Positions 8,876 through 18,292 of a DNA stretch of 64,000 bases are shown here, one piece after another. Under the pieces are notes generated by a model, which saw only the letters and a list, made by a program, of their open reading frames with translations, was not told where the DNA came from and searched no databases. Source of the stretch: Roseburia sp. (GTDB lineage: Bacteria > Bacillota > Clostridia > Lachnospirales > Lachnospiraceae); contig JAGBEG010000013.1 of the NCBI GenBank assembly GCA_017937095.1, positions 248,001-312,000 of the forward strand. Direction: 5' to 3'. A program made the translations under genes and the position numbers. The stretch's first letter is position 1; each line of letters begins with the position of its first letter.

Positions 8876-9754
8876 TTATAGACCCTCCGCAATTTCCATC
8901 AGATATTTACCGTAATCGGTCTTAAGAAGCGGCTGCGCCAGCTTCACGAGCTGCTCCCTGTCAATAAATCCTTTCTTATAAGCAATCTCCTCGATGCAGG
9001 AAATATATAAGCCCTGACGCTTCTGGAATGCCGACACGAAGTCCGCCGCCGCAAGAAGCATATCATGATTTCCGGTATCAAGCCATGCAAATCCGCGTCC
9101 GAGCGTCTCCACATTCAGCGTGCCGCGGTCCAGATACGCGTTATTTACAGATGTAATCTCAATCTCACCTCTGGCGGATGGCTTGACATTCTTCGCAATT
9201 TCAACAACATCATTGTCATAGAAATACAGTCCCGGCACCGCATAGTTCGACTTCGGATGCTCCGGCTTCTCCTCGATGGAGAGCGCTTTTCCGTTCTCAT
9301 CGAACTCTACCACGCCGTACTCTCTCGGATCTCTGACATAATAGCCGAAAATCGTAGCCCCTGCTTCCTTCTCCGTGCGCTCCGCCGCTCTGCGCAGCAC
9401 CGCCGAAAAGCTCTGCCCATAGAAAATATTATCTCCCAGCACCAGCGCGACCGCGTCATTTCCAATAAACGTCTCACCGATAATAAAAGCGTCTGCAAGT
9501 CCTCTCGGCTGCTCCTGAACGGCGTAGGAAAAGCTCATGCCAAGCTGGCTTCCATCCCCGAACAATTCCTCAAACACCGGAAGGTCGCGCGGCGTTGAAA
9601 TAATCAGCACCTCGCGGATTCCCGCCAGCATCAGCGTAGACAGCGGGTAATAGATCATCGGCTTGTCATAGACCGGCATGATCTGCTTGGAAATCGCCTT
9701 TGTGAGCGGGTAAAGTCTCGTACCGGAGCCTCCGGCAAGTATAATACCTTTCAT
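8876..9754 (-). CDS. rfbA: Glucose-1-phosphate thymidylyltransferase
   Basis: 292 residues, the normal length for RmlA. It begins with the nucleotidyltransferase signature [16 protein letters not shown] and continues with [27 protein letters not shown] and GLYFYDNDV. It makes dTDP-glucose from glucose-1-phosphate and dTTP, the first committed step to dTDP-L-rhamnose. rfbC follows after one base. The gap to rfbB upstream holds a hairpin that may act as a partial terminator, so rfbAC could be partly independent of rfbB. Confidence 0.97.
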   Translation of the reverse strand: MKGIILAGGSGTRLYPLTKAISKQIMPVYDKPMIYYPLSTLMLAGIREVLIISTPRDLPVFEELFGDGSQLGMSFSYAVQEQPRGLADAFIIGETFIGNDAVALVLGDNIFYGQSFSAVLRRAAERTEKEAGATIFGYYVRDPREYGVVEFDENGKALSIEEKPEHPKSNYAVPGLYFYDNDVVEIAKNVKPSARGEIEITSVNNAYLDRGTLNVETLGRGFAWLDTGNHDMLLAAADFVSAFQKRQGLYISCIEEIAYKKGFIDREQLVKLAQPLLKTDYGKYLMEIAEGL

Positions 9755-9874
9755 TTGAAAAATCCTCCAATTTTATCCAAATACTATACGTGATTTATCT
9801 TAACATTTCCGATGGACTTCGCTTAATTTTTTCTTAAAATGCCATCGTTTTTGTCCGCTTAAAAAACGCAAACA

Positions 9875-9902
9875 AGCAGTATCGCCCAAAGACGGTACTG
9901 CT
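9875..9902 (-). terminator. Possible intrinsic terminator after rfbB
   Basis: On the minus strand a 10-bp stem with one G-U pair (arms AGCAGTACCG and CGATACTGCT) with an 8-base loop lies 12 bases after the rfbB stop and is followed by a T-rich stretch containing TTTTTT. It may cause partial termination before rfbA. Confidence 0.5.
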
Positions 9903-9913
9903 GCCTGCATCAC

Positions 9914-10996
9914 TTATCTGTTCTGATACATATCCTCGTAATATTTCTGATAATCGCCGCTCGTTACGTTCTTCATCCAGTCCTCATGCTCGAAGAACCA
10001 TGCGATTGTTTTCCTGATGCCGTCCTCAAACTTCGTTTCCGGCTCCCAGCCGACCTCTGCCTTGATCTTATCCGGTGCGATCGCATATCTTCTGTCATGC
10101 CCCTTGCGATCCTCCACATAAGTGATGAGATCCTTGCTGACAAGCGCTCTTCTCGGATCATCCGCCGGAAGCATCTCAAGCAGCGTATCAATGATGATAT
10201 TGATAATCTGGATATTCTGCTTCTCATTATGTCCGCCGATATTGTAGGTCTCGCCGAGTCGTCCCTTCTCCTGCACCATATCGATGCCCTTCGCGTGATC
10301 GTCTACATACAGCCAGTCGCGGACATTCTTTCCGTCGCCGTAGACCGGAAGCTTCTTGCCCTGTAATGCATTATTGATAATAAGCGGAATCAGCTTCTCC
10401 GGGAACTGGTACGGTCCGTAATTATTGGAGCAGTTCGTAATGTTCGCCGGGAACTTGTAGGTGTCGATATATGCCTTTACCAGCATGTCCGAAGACGCCT
10501 TGCTCGCAGAATACGGACTGTGCGGCGCATACGGCGTCGTCTCATAGAAATAGGTTCCGTCGTCCTCCAGTGAACCGTACACCTCATCCGTAGACACATG
10601 CAAAAACTTCTTACCCTCCGCAAACGTACCGTCCGGCTGCTCCCACGCCGCCTTGGCGCAGTTTAACATGACCGCTGTGCCCAGGACATTCGTCTTCACG
10701 AAAACCTCCGGGTTCTTAATACTGCGGTCTACATGGCTCTCAGCCGCAAAATGCACCACGCGGTCGATCTCATTCTCGGCAAAAATCTTTGCAATCGCCT
10801 CTTTATCCGTGATATCCGCCTTCACGAACGTATAATTCTCTCTATCCTCAATATCCTTTAAATTCTCGAGATTTCCCGCATAGGTCAACGCATCCACATT
10901 GATAATGCGAATCTCATCCCCATATTTCCGAAACATATAGTGAATATAATTGGAACCGATAAAACCAGCTCCCCCAGTTACAAGATAAGTTCTCAT
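9914..10996 (-). CDS. rfbB: dTDP-glucose 4,6-dehydratase
   Basis: 360 residues from the ATG at 10996. The frame is open further upstream, but the GGAGGGT site 5 bases before this ATG and the family N-terminus (MRTYLVTGGAGFIGSNYIHY) fix the start. It is an extended short-chain dehydrogenase: GGAGFIG for NAD, HFAAESHVDRSI, the catalytic TDEVYGSL, and YSASKASSD with Tyr and Lys. It converts dTDP-glucose to dTDP-4-keto-6-deoxyglucose. A sigma-A-like promoter lies upstream. Confidence 0.97.
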   Translation of the reverse strand: MRTYLVTGGAGFIGSNYIHYMFRKYGDEIRIINVDALTYAGNLENLKDIEDRENYTFVKADITDKEAIAKIFAENEIDRVVHFAAESHVDRSIKNPEVFVKTNVLGTAVMLNCAKAAWEQPDGTFAEGKKFLHVSTDEVYGSLEDDGTYFYETTPYAPHSPYSASKASSDMLVKAYIDTYKFPANITNCSNNYGPYQFPEKLIPLIINNALQGKKLPVYGDGKNVRDWLYVDDHAKGIDMVQEKGRLGETYNIGGHNEKQNIQIINIIIDTLLEMLPADDPRRALVSKDLITYVEDRKGHDRRYAIAPDKIKAEVGWEPETKFEDGIRKTIAWFFEHEDWMKNVTSGDYQKYYEDMYQNR

Positions 10997-11062
10997 TGTA
11001 CCCTCCATTATCGGTGGCATTTGCGCATACACAAACTCCCCATTCTCATTATAGTTCAAATT

Positions 11063-11091
11063 ATTCTATCATATTTTTGATATAAGCACAA
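11063..11091 (-). promoter_or_regulatory. Putative sigma-A promoter of rfbB
   Basis: On the minus strand TTGTGC (11091-11086) and TAGAAT (11068-11063) are separated by 17 bases. The predicted start lies about 60 bases before the rfbB ATG. A second TATAAT-like hexamer (ATTATA on the plus strand, 11049-11054) lies nearby. Confidence 0.5.
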
Positions 11092-11179
11092 GGTCTGTAC
11101 CGTTTTTGCACTGCTGCCGCTCCATTCCCACATGCCGTACCCTTTTCCTGCCAGCAATCCATTTTATTATATGGTTTTA

Positions 11180-13060
11180 TTACCACCAGTCCAGATCTGT
11201 CCTCTCCGCAACCTGCGACAGCCGCACGACCACAAAGTCGTCCGTTACCAGAACAGAGCCGTCCGCCGGGAAATCCGGCATCGTTTGCGCAAGTTCGACC
11301 GCAGCCTGCCGCTGTTCTTCTGTCGCGCCCTCATCAAGCGTCCTGCCCGTATACGCCTTCACAAATCCCGCAATGCGGTGTGTCGCCCCGGTCGGATTGT
11401 CCGCGCTGTAATCCCACTCATAGAAGGACCAGCCATACATTTCCGTCCGCCTGCAGATTTCTCCAAGTTCCGGTTTCCGATATCCCACAAAAATCACCGG
11501 CTGTCCGGGCAGTTCGCCGCCGCACGCGCTCTGCAGTTCTTCCAGAAGCGCTTCTGTCACCGCCGTATCCTCCCGGAAGCGGACTGTATCCGTGTAGGTC
11601 AGGCGCAGATCATAGCCCGTCTGCAGCACAATCGTAATGACGACGCACAGTTTTCCTACAAGCAGGAGACGCCCCGGCATCCTGCCGCCGGATTGCTTTG
11701 CCGCGTATATCCCGGCATCGTCCGTTCCGGCGTCACGCGTCTCGCCACCGCTCTTTTTCGCGCCGGATTTCTTCTGTGCATTCTCAAGCACACCTACACC
11801 GTACATTCCGAGAAATGCCGCCGCCACCGGGAGCGCGAACTGGGATCTCGTCACAAGCATCTCACCCATATAGATCGTCATAAGAAACGGCGCCGCCAAA
11901 ATCCCGGCAATACCCAGACATAAGAGCAGCCTCTCACCGCCTTGCCTTTTTCCGCTCCGGTATCTTTCTTCCCCGTCTTCGCACCTGCCCTTCCACAGCA
12001 CAAACAGCGCCACAATCAAAAGCAGCACACCGCACCCGTAAAAGGAAAAGTTCCGCGGACCATATCCGATCAGCACATTTTTCGCTGTCCGAAGGATATT
12101 TTTCACGCAGTCCAGAAACGCAAGTCTCCCCCAGCCCATCTGGCTCTCCATGTAGTCGGAGCTTACCATAAAATATTTCACATATGCACGGTAGGCGGCA
12201 TAGACCACGCCAAAATGCACCATCAAAAATAAAATCCCGCTCCATATGCCGCGGCTTTTCTCCGCCTGTACTTCTACACCGTCATTTGCCGGCAGTATTT
12301 TACCGTCATTTGCCGGCAGCATCTTGCCGTCATTTGTCAGAATCTCTTCATCGCTGTCCACCGGCAGCTTCCCGTCAACGTCCGCAGCAGCGCCGCCCCT
12401 CTCCGGCAGCATCACAAGAAATAAACAAAGGCAGATTGCGATATAATACGTTGCCAGCGCCTGATACGCCCCAAGACCAAGGAACAGAAGCACTGCGGAC
12501 AGCACAATCTTAAGTCCATTCCGCCATAAGCTCTTTCCATGACGTCCGCCTGCCCTCTTTGCGCCGTCTTCTGGCAGCACCGGCGCAAAGCAGGCTTTCA
12601 TCGCAAGGAACGCGGCAATCACGAGCAACAGCATTGCAAGCGCTACCTCCGCCTGCTGCAGGGAAAAATAAATCTGATAGCACCAGATATTTGACGTCGC
12701 ATACAGCAGCATAAATATCCAATAATTATAGCGCTCCTTTTCCCGCGCAAAATGATACAGCGCAAACGTCAGCAGATTTGCCCCCAGCCAGAAAAACAAA
12801 AAGAATAAAACGCCGCTCGCCACCGTATTGTGCACGGTAAGTCCCAGCATCTTTTTAAACAGTACCAGCCCCCATCTGCCGATGACGAGCCACCCCAGAT
12901 TCGATCCGGGATTGTTGATCAGTTCCTCGGTGTCAATGCGGATGTTTCCGCAAAAAACAAGAAAACCGTAACAGATAAGCATCGCTGCCATGGACGCCGC
13001 CAGAAGTCTCCAATGTTTCTTTCCATAATCCCTCAAGTCACGCACCACAACACCGCTCAT
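11180..13060 (-). CDS. GtrII-type membrane glucosyltransferase
   Basis: 626 residues with about ten membrane helices and a C-terminal globular region. The N-terminus (ICYGFLVFCGNIRIDTEEL then GWLVIGRWG) matches the pattern of the glucosyl transferase GtrII family, which decorates surface glycans with glucose from a lipid-linked donor. Residues of about 250-275 are a low-complexity run with three NDGK/LPA units (coding repeats near 12290-12345), an insertion in a loop between helices. The gene sits between rfbD and rfbB. The family call is fairly firm; the sugar added is not known. Confidence 0.8.
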   Translation of the reverse strand: MSGVVVRDLRDYGKKHWRLLAASMAAMLICYGFLVFCGNIRIDTEELINNPGSNLGWLVIGRWGLVLFKKMLGLTVHNTVASGVLFFLFFWLGANLLTFALYHFAREKERYNYWIFMLLYATSNIWCYQIYFSLQQAEVALAMLLLVIAAFLAMKACFAPVLPEDGAKRAGGRHGKSLWRNGLKIVLSAVLLFLGLGAYQALATYYIAICLCLFLVMLPERGGAAADVDGKLPVDSDEEILTNDGKMLPANDGKILPANDGVEVQAEKSRGIWSGILFLMVHFGVVYAAYRAYVKYFMVSSDYMESQMGWGRLAFLDCVKNILRTAKNVLIGYGPRNFSFYGCGVLLLIVALFVLWKGRCEDGEERYRSGKRQGGERLLLCLGIAGILAAPFLMTIYMGEMLVTRSQFALPVAAAFLGMYGVGVLENAQKKSGAKKSGGETRDAGTDDAGIYAAKQSGGRMPGRLLLVGKLCVVITIVLQTGYDLRLTYTDTVRFREDTAVTEALLEELQSACGGELPGQPVIFVGYRKPELGEICRRTEMYGWSFYEWDYSADNPTGATHRIAGFVKAYTGRTLDEGATEEQRQAAVELAQTMPDFPADGSVLVTDDFVVVRLSQVAERTDLDWW

Positions 13061-13170
13061 TTGTTCCGGTTTTCCTTTCTTTCACACATTCCCGCCAGTC
13101 CGCAGCGCTCCATTCGGCAGCCTGCAGCTTCCTCATTCACGGGCATTCGCCCTATCAGGACTGTCACTGC

Positions 13171-14043
13171 TCATTGCATATCCCGCATATACTCGTCAAG
13201 CGCGCTCTGCCAGTCCGCCATCCGGTAGCCGTCTGTCAGACGCATCATGTAATTGTCCAGAATCGAATACGCCGGACGCTTTGCAGACGCAGGATTCATC
13301 GCGGCATATTCCTCGCTTGTGACATGCTTCACACGCGTGCTCTTCCCCGCTCTCGCAAACACTGCTTCGGCAAACTCCGCCCAGTTCGTGTCGCCCTCGC
13401 AGGTCGCGTGGAACAATCCGTAATTCTCCGTCGGCTCATAGTGATGAATCGCTCTCGCCAGTTCCACCGCGCTTGTCGGCGATCCCTTCTGATCGCACAC
13501 CACGCTCACCTCGTCATGATTCTCGGAAAGACGCAGCATCGTCTTTGCAAAATTCTTACCATCCCCGTAGAGCCATGCCGTGCGGAAAATAAAATATTTT
13601 CCCGCAAACTCCTTCACAAAGCGCTCACCCTCAAGCTTCGTCTTGCCGTAAGCGCTGACAGGATTCGGCGTGTCAAACTCCGTGTAAGGACGCGTTCCGT
13701 TTCCCTCAAATACATAATCCGTTGATACATGAATCAGCTTCGCATCTACACTTGCCGCTGCGATTGCAAGATTGCGCGGTCCGATTGCATTGATCCGGTA
13801 AGCCGCATCCCACTGTGTCTCACAGGCGTCCACATTCGTGTGCGCCGCACAGTTGATAATGACCTCCGGTCTCTTTTCACGCACAAGCGCAAGCACTGCA
13901 TCTATGTCGGCAATATCAAGTGCCGTAACGCCGTCGCCCTCCGCCACATCCGTGTTGATAAACGCCACGTCCTCTGCGGCATATTCCGCCCGGATCGCAC
14001 GCCCGAGCTGTCCGTTGCATCCTGTTACCAATATCTTCTTCAT
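13171..14043 (-). CDS. rfbD: dTDP-4-dehydrorhamnose reductase
   Basis: 290 residues, typical for RmlD. It shows the NADPH-binding start ILVTGCNGQLGRAI, INCAAHTNVDACE, the STDYVFEG motif and YGKTKLEGE with catalytic Tyr and Lys. It reduces dTDP-4-keto-L-rhamnose to dTDP-L-rhamnose, the last step of the pathway. It begins 20 bases after the HPr gene with a GAGGA site 7 bases before the ATG, so the rhamnose genes appear to be transcribed through from the glmM/cda operon. Confidence 0.96.
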   Translation of the reverse strand: MKKILVTGCNGQLGRAIRAEYAAEDVAFINTDVAEGDGVTALDIADIDAVLALVREKRPEVIINCAAHTNVDACETQWDAAYRINAIGPRNLAIAAASVDAKLIHVSTDYVFEGNGTRPYTEFDTPNPVSAYGKTKLEGERFVKEFAGKYFIFRTAWLYGDGKNFAKTMLRLSENHDEVSVVCDQKGSPTSAVELARAIHHYEPTENYGLFHATCEGDTNWAEFAEAVFARAGKSTRVKHVTSEEYAAMNPASAKRPAYSILDNYMMRLTDGYRMADWQSALDEYMRDMQ

Positions 14044-14063
14044 TCTTCTATCCTCGCACTCCC

Positions 14064-14327
14064 TTACTCTCCAAGTCCGTTCTCGATTGCCGCCACAAGC
14101 GCAGAAAGAGCCTCCGTCTCATCTTCCCCATCACACACCAGTTCAATCTCATCCCCGGATTTGATGCACGCGCCAAGCACGCTCAGCACACTCTTCGCAT
14201 TCGCCGTATTCTCACGATAGCGGAACGTAATATGCGCCTTAAACTGCATCGCCTCCTTGCACAAAATTCCCGCCGGACGCAGATGCAGCCCCGTCGGGTT
14301 CTTAATTGTGACTTTCTGACTTACCAT
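14064..14327 (-). CDS. HPr-family phosphocarrier protein
   Basis: 87 residues, the exact size of HPr. His15 sits in the conserved TGLHLRPAG and Ser46 in NAKSVLSVL, so both the PEP/EI phosphorylation site and the HPr kinase site are present. It would carry phosphoryl groups in the PTS and, when Ser-phosphorylated, act with CcpA. Its place between glmM and rfbD, away from ptsI, is unusual; a paralogue specialised for regulation is possible. The GGAGGG site is 8 bases before ATG. Confidence 0.9.
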   Translation of the reverse strand: MVSQKVTIKNPTGLHLRPAGILCKEAMQFKAHITFRYRENTANAKSVLSVLGACIKSGDEIELVCDGEDETEALSALVAAIENGLGE

Positions 14328-14384
14328 ACCTTGTTCCCTCCAAACATTTATTTTCCTCTCGCAGGCTTCCCGCCATACACATTT

Positions 14385-15734
14385 CTACAACATTGTCTGT
14401 GTAATCAGTTCCGCCAGCTTTTTCGCCTCTTCTTCTATGATCTTCTGGTCCTTGCCCTCGATCATGACACGCACCAGCGGCTCCGTGCCGGATGGACGTA
14501 TCAGCACGCGTCCCTCGCCGTTGAACTTCTTCTCAACATCCGCAATCGCATCGGCAATCTCCTGATATTCCATAAAGCGTTCCTTCTTATGATTCGGCAC
14601 CTTCGCATTGACGAGCGCCTGCGGCAGTACCTCCATAACGGAAGCAAGCTCTGACAGCGGCTTTCCCGTATCCACCATGACCTCTAACAAATGCAGCGCG
14701 CTAAGAAGCCCGTCGCCCGTCGTATTATCATCCAGAAAAATGACGTGTCCCGACTGCTCGCCGCCCATGTTGTAGCCGTGTTCCCGCATATTCTCAAGCA
14801 CATAGCGGTCTCCGACTTTGGTCTTTTCCACATGAATGCCTTCCCGCTCACCCATAAGTGAAAATCCGAGATTGCTCATAACTGTTACGACGATTGTATC
14901 TTTTTTCAGTTTACCCTTCCGCTTCATGTAATTGCCGCAGATTGCCATGACCTGATCGCCGTCAATCAGATTTCCCTTCTCATCGACTGCGAGCATACGA
15001 TCCGCATCCCCGTCAAACGCAATTCCCACATCCGCCTTCTCATAAACGACTCTCGCCTTCAATTCATCCATATGCGTCGATCCGCAGTTGGAATTGATAT
15101 TTGTACCGTCCGGATTCGTATGGATTGCGACAAGCTCCGCTCCCAGATCTTTGAGCGTCTTCACGGAGGTGTAATGGGAAGCGCCCTCCGCGCAGTCCAC
15201 AACAATCTTCTTGCCCTTAAGATTTACCGGAACGCACTTCTCCATGAATCTGACATACTCGTCACGCAGATCAAAGCGGTATTCAATTCTTCCGACACCG
15301 GAGCCAATTGGAAGCACCACATCCTTCATCTGATCGCGGATCAGCGCTTCGATTTCGTCCTCCAGTTCATCGGACAACTTATATCCCTCGCCGTTAAAAA
15401 ACTTGATGCCGTTGAACTCCATCGGGTTGTGCGACGCGGAAATCACGACTCCCGCATCCACCTTGTGCTTTCTTGTCAGATAAGCAATCGCCGGAGTCGG
15501 CATCACCCCGACAAAAATCGCATTGGCGCCGACGGAACAGATTCCCGCCATCAGCGCGCTTGCCAGCATTCCCCCGGAAATTCTGGTATCGCATCCCACG
15601 ATAATCGTCGCCTGATGCGCCTGTTCTCTGGTCAGGACATAAGCCCCCGCCTGCCCAAGCTTCGTCGCCAGTTCAATCGTCAATTCAGAGCCTGCGATTC
15701 CCCTCACTCCATCCGTCCCAAACATTCTAGCCAT
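14385..15734 (-). CDS. glmM: Phosphoglucosamine mutase
   Basis: 449 residues from the ATG at 15734, chosen because GGAGG lies 8 bases upstream and the family N-terminus [12 protein letters not shown] follows. It interconverts glucosamine-6-phosphate and glucosamine-1-phosphate for UDP-GlcNAc and peptidoglycan. The active-site serine is in ISASHNP near residue 100, the metal loop in FDGDADRML, and sugar and phosphate binding in GGEQSGH and [10 protein letters not shown]. It follows cdaR and cdaA, the conserved Firmicute order in which CdaA and GlmM regulate each other. Confidence 0.97.
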   Translation of the reverse strand: MARMFGTDGVRGIAGSELTIELATKLGQAGAYVLTREQAHQATIIVGCDTRISGGMLASALMAGICSVGANAIFVGVMPTPAIAYLTRKHKVDAGVVISASHNPMEFNGIKFFNGEGYKLSDELEDEIEALIRDQMKDVVLPIGSGVGRIEYRFDLRDEYVRFMEKCVPVNLKGKKIVVDCAEGASHYTSVKTLKDLGAELVAIHTNPDGTNINSNCGSTHMDELKARVVYEKADVGIAFDGDADRMLAVDEKGNLIDGDQVMAICGNYMKRKGKLKKDTIVVTVMSNLGFSLMGEREGIHVEKTKVGDRYVLENMREHGYNMGGEQSGHVIFLDDNTTGDGLLSALHLLEVMVDTGKPLSELASVMEVLPQALVNAKVPNHKKERFMEYQEIADAIADVEKKFNGEGRVLIRPSGTEPLVRVMIEGKDQKIIEEEAKKLAELITQTML

Positions 15735-15800
15735 CCTATTTTCCTCCATGCTTAACACTCATATTACAAAGCGCCCGCTGCGCTCCCATACCGGTCTTAC

Positions 15801-17408
15801 CTAATCTGTATTTCCGGTTTTCTCAGACGTATCTGATGCGCCATCGCCCGTTCCGGCATTTTCCTCATTGCCCGTGCTGCCGGATGCGCTTCCTGTGGTG
15901 TTCCCGGACGATGTATTTCCAGACCCGCTCCCCGTCGTCGTATTCCCGGACGTTCCCCCAGTTGTATTTCCGGATGTTCCGCCCGTCGTCGTATTCCCGG
16001 ACGTTCCTCCCGTTGTATTGCCGGATGCGCCTCCTCCGGACGCACCGCCCGTCGTCGTACTGCCGGATGCACCTCCTGCCGCACCTGCAGTTCCTGTACC
16101 GGAGGTATTCGTGGTCTGTCCGCCGGAAGCTTCTTCCTCTTCCTCCTCGTCACCGGCGCCGGTAATCGTAACCGGCACTCTCACGCTGTCGATCCAGCAA
16201 TGCTCTCCTTCGAGCGTAAACTCAACCGCCAGATGATGTTCCCCTTCGCCGAGACCACTCGTGTTGATGACTCCTTTCAGGCTGTCCGCATCAACCGCCT
16301 CCACTTCGCTCTTCGCTCCGCTGGCAGCGACTGTTACGGTGTCTGAGTCAATACGCGCCGTATATCCGTCCTGCAGATTCTCTATCGTAAGGTTTCCGAC
16401 AGGAATGACAATATTCTCTGTAACAATCGGTTCTACCTTTACTGTAACCTCCACCTTGGCGTCCGAATTGAGCACCAGCGAAGTGCCGGACGGCAGATAG
16501 GAAGTAATATCCACGGTCGTCTCAAGGTTCTCCGTGATTCCCGAGATATCCAGTATCTCCTTCGGAATCGATATCTTATTGACTGTGTTGAGCGTTGCAG
16601 CTTCGCCCTTAATGCGCACAGTATCAAGGCTGTAATCCACGCCCATGAGCACGTAGCCTTCCGCCGCCTCGCCCATCGTATGGAACTCCAGCGCAACATC
16701 CTTCGTATTCAGAATCTGCGCCGATATCGTAACCGTAGAAAGGCTCATCGTAAGCTTTGTGGTATCAATCACATTATCGTCCGCATCGTAGAGCACCGGC
16801 ACGACTGTATCCGTGACGTCGGTGGACATTCCCTCTACATTGATTGCAGCCTCCACGCGGTCAATCTGGCTCACGACAGAATAAGGACCTGATATCTTAA
16901 GAAGATTCGACCCGACAATCTGTACCTCGCCAAGCGCGCAGCCGTCTGCAACATTTCCCCTAGTCGTCGCGGAAATTGCCTTCTGGCATGTGCCGAGATC
17001 CTCAAGTGCCACTTCCAGATAAAGGTTCTTGGAAACGATCGACACCTTGTTGCTGTATCGGTTCGGCGTAATCGTTACCGGAACACGGTAGGTTTCACTC
17101 TCTTCATCATATTCAATCTTCTCCATGTCCGCCGTCGCGGAAAAATCGGAGCCGGAAAGCACATCATGAATACTTCGCTCCGCCGAAACACTGAACGTTA
17201 TCGTGTTATTTCCGTTGAGGGGCTCATAGTACTTGTTCTGCGCCGTGATAAACGACGTATTCTCTGTCGTGACGTTCGTTGTATATTTTTTGGCTGTTGT
17301 CGGATCATCAATATTGATGACAACAATCCACAGTATAAATGCAAGCAGCGCCGCCAGTATTTTGAGGCCAAAATTATTTGTTATCTTTTTCCCGAGCTTT
17401 TTTAGCAT
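15801..17408 (-). CDS. cdaR: CdaR-like YbbR-domain regulator with long Gly/Ser/Thr/Asn-rich tail
   Basis: 535 residues. An N-terminal helix (about 13-31) anchors it, followed by several extracytoplasmic YbbR repeats. In Firmicutes CdaR modulates the diadenylate cyclase CdaA encoded just upstream; the two genes overlap by 35 bases. The AGGAGG site 7 bases before ATG sits inside cdaA. After about residue 425 the protein changes to an acidic patch (GDEEEEEEA) and then about 100 residues of SGNTTGG-like repeats, ending in another acidic stretch. Such a tail is not part of the usual YbbR architecture and may reach into or interact with the wall. Confidence 0.9.
   Translation of the reverse strand: MLKKLGKKITNNFGLKILAALLAFILWIVVINIDDPTTAKKYTTNVTTENTSFITAQNKYYEPLNGNNTITFSVSAERSIHDVLSGSDFSATADMEKIEYDEESETYRVPVTITPNRYSNKVSIVSKNLYLEVALEDLGTCQKAISATTRGNVADGCALGEVQIVGSNLLKISGPYSVVSQIDRVEAAINVEGMSTDVTDTVVPVLYDADDNVIDTTKLTMSLSTVTISAQILNTKDVALEFHTMGEAAEGYVLMGVDYSLDTVRIKGEAATLNTVNKISIPKEILDISGITENLETTVDITSYLPSGTSLVLNSDAKVEVTVKVEPIVTENIVIPVGNLTIENLQDGYTARIDSDTVTVAASGAKSEVEAVDADSLKGVINTSGLGEGEHHLAVEFTLEGEHCWIDSVRVPVTITGAGDEEEEEEASGGQTTNTSGTGTAGAAGGASGSTTTGGASGGGASGNTTGGTSGNTTTGGTSGNTTGGTSGNTTTGSGSGNTSSGNTTGSASGSTGNEENAGTGDGASDTSEKTGNTD
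15860..16135. repeat. Low-complexity repeats coding the CdaR tail
   Basis: Degenerate short units coding SGNTTGGT/SGNTTTGG repeat about eight times in the 3' part of cdaR. All are in frame. Confidence 0.8.
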
Positions 17409-18279
17409 CCTTCAGCCTCCTCTTCAATAATTCAATTTTCGACAACTCGCGTTCTCTCTTCTGGAGGTACGTAAGCTTATTGCGCAGAAATTCCGCGTCC
17501 ACATTCCGGTAGAGTTCTCCGCCGAGCGCGATGGAAACTCTTCCCGTCTCCTCTGATACGACAATTGTGAGTGAATCACTCGCTTCGCTGATTCCGACTG
17601 CCGCGCGGTGTCTCGTTCCCAGATCCTTGCTGATAGAGAGCGAATCCGTCAGCGGCAGATAACAGGTTGCCGCGACGACACGGTCCCCGCGCACAATCAC
17701 TGCACCGTCATGAAGCGGCGTATTTTTTTCAAAAATATTAATAAGGAGCTGACTTGTGAGCACACCGTCGACGATGATTCCTGTGCGCTCATACTCCGTA
17801 AGCAGGATCTCATCCTCCACGACGATCAACGCTCCGGTCTTTACCTTCCCCATCTCGTAACATGCCTTTACCATTTCATTGATCGTCTTATCGGAAAACT
17901 TAACGTTCTCTCCCTTTGACATATCAAACGGAAACAGTGAGACAAGCAGATTCTTTCTGCCGAGATTCTCAAGCGCCTTGCGCATTTCCGGCTGGAAGAT
18001 GACCACCAGCGCAATGACGAGCACGTTCACCGTATTCTTTGCAATCCAGATGATCGTATTCATCTGGAACATCGCTGCCACCAGTACGAACAACAGCACG
18101 ATCATAAGTCCTTTTAACAGGTTCCACGCCCTGGTATTTTTGATCCACACCAGCATGTAGTAGAGCAAAAACGCAATGATTATGATCTCCACGACGTCCG
18201 TCACGGTGATTTTTGGCAGATTCATATAAACAGATGCTTTTTCCCAAGCAGTATCCAGAGTCGCTAACATATTCTGCAC
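17374..18279 (-). CDS. cdaA: Diadenylate cyclase CdaA
   Basis: 301 residues from a GTG at 18279; AAGGAAG lies 8 bases before it, while a GTG at 18288 has no free site, so the start is a choice between close options. Three membrane helices occupy about residues 25-95. The DAC domain follows with the DGA motif (HDGAVIVRGDRV) and the RHR motif (GTRHRAAVG), both needed to condense two ATP into c-di-AMP. A basic coiled tail ends the protein. It overlaps cdaR and lies two genes above glmM. Confidence 0.96.
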   Translation of the reverse strand: MQNMLATLDTAWEKASVYMNLPKITVTDVVEIIIIAFLLYYMLVWIKNTRAWNLLKGLMIVLLFVLVAAMFQMNTIIWIAKNTVNVLVIALVVIFQPEMRKALENLGRKNLLVSLFPFDMSKGENVKFSDKTINEMVKACYEMGKVKTGALIVVEDEILLTEYERTGIIVDGVLTSQLLINIFEKNTPLHDGAVIVRGDRVVAATCYLPLTDSLSISKDLGTRHRAAVGISEASDSLTIVVSEETGRVSIALGGELYRNVDAEFLRNKLTYLQKRERELSKIELLKRRLKDAKKAREKDNK

Positions 18280-18292
18280 GCGTTCCACTTCC

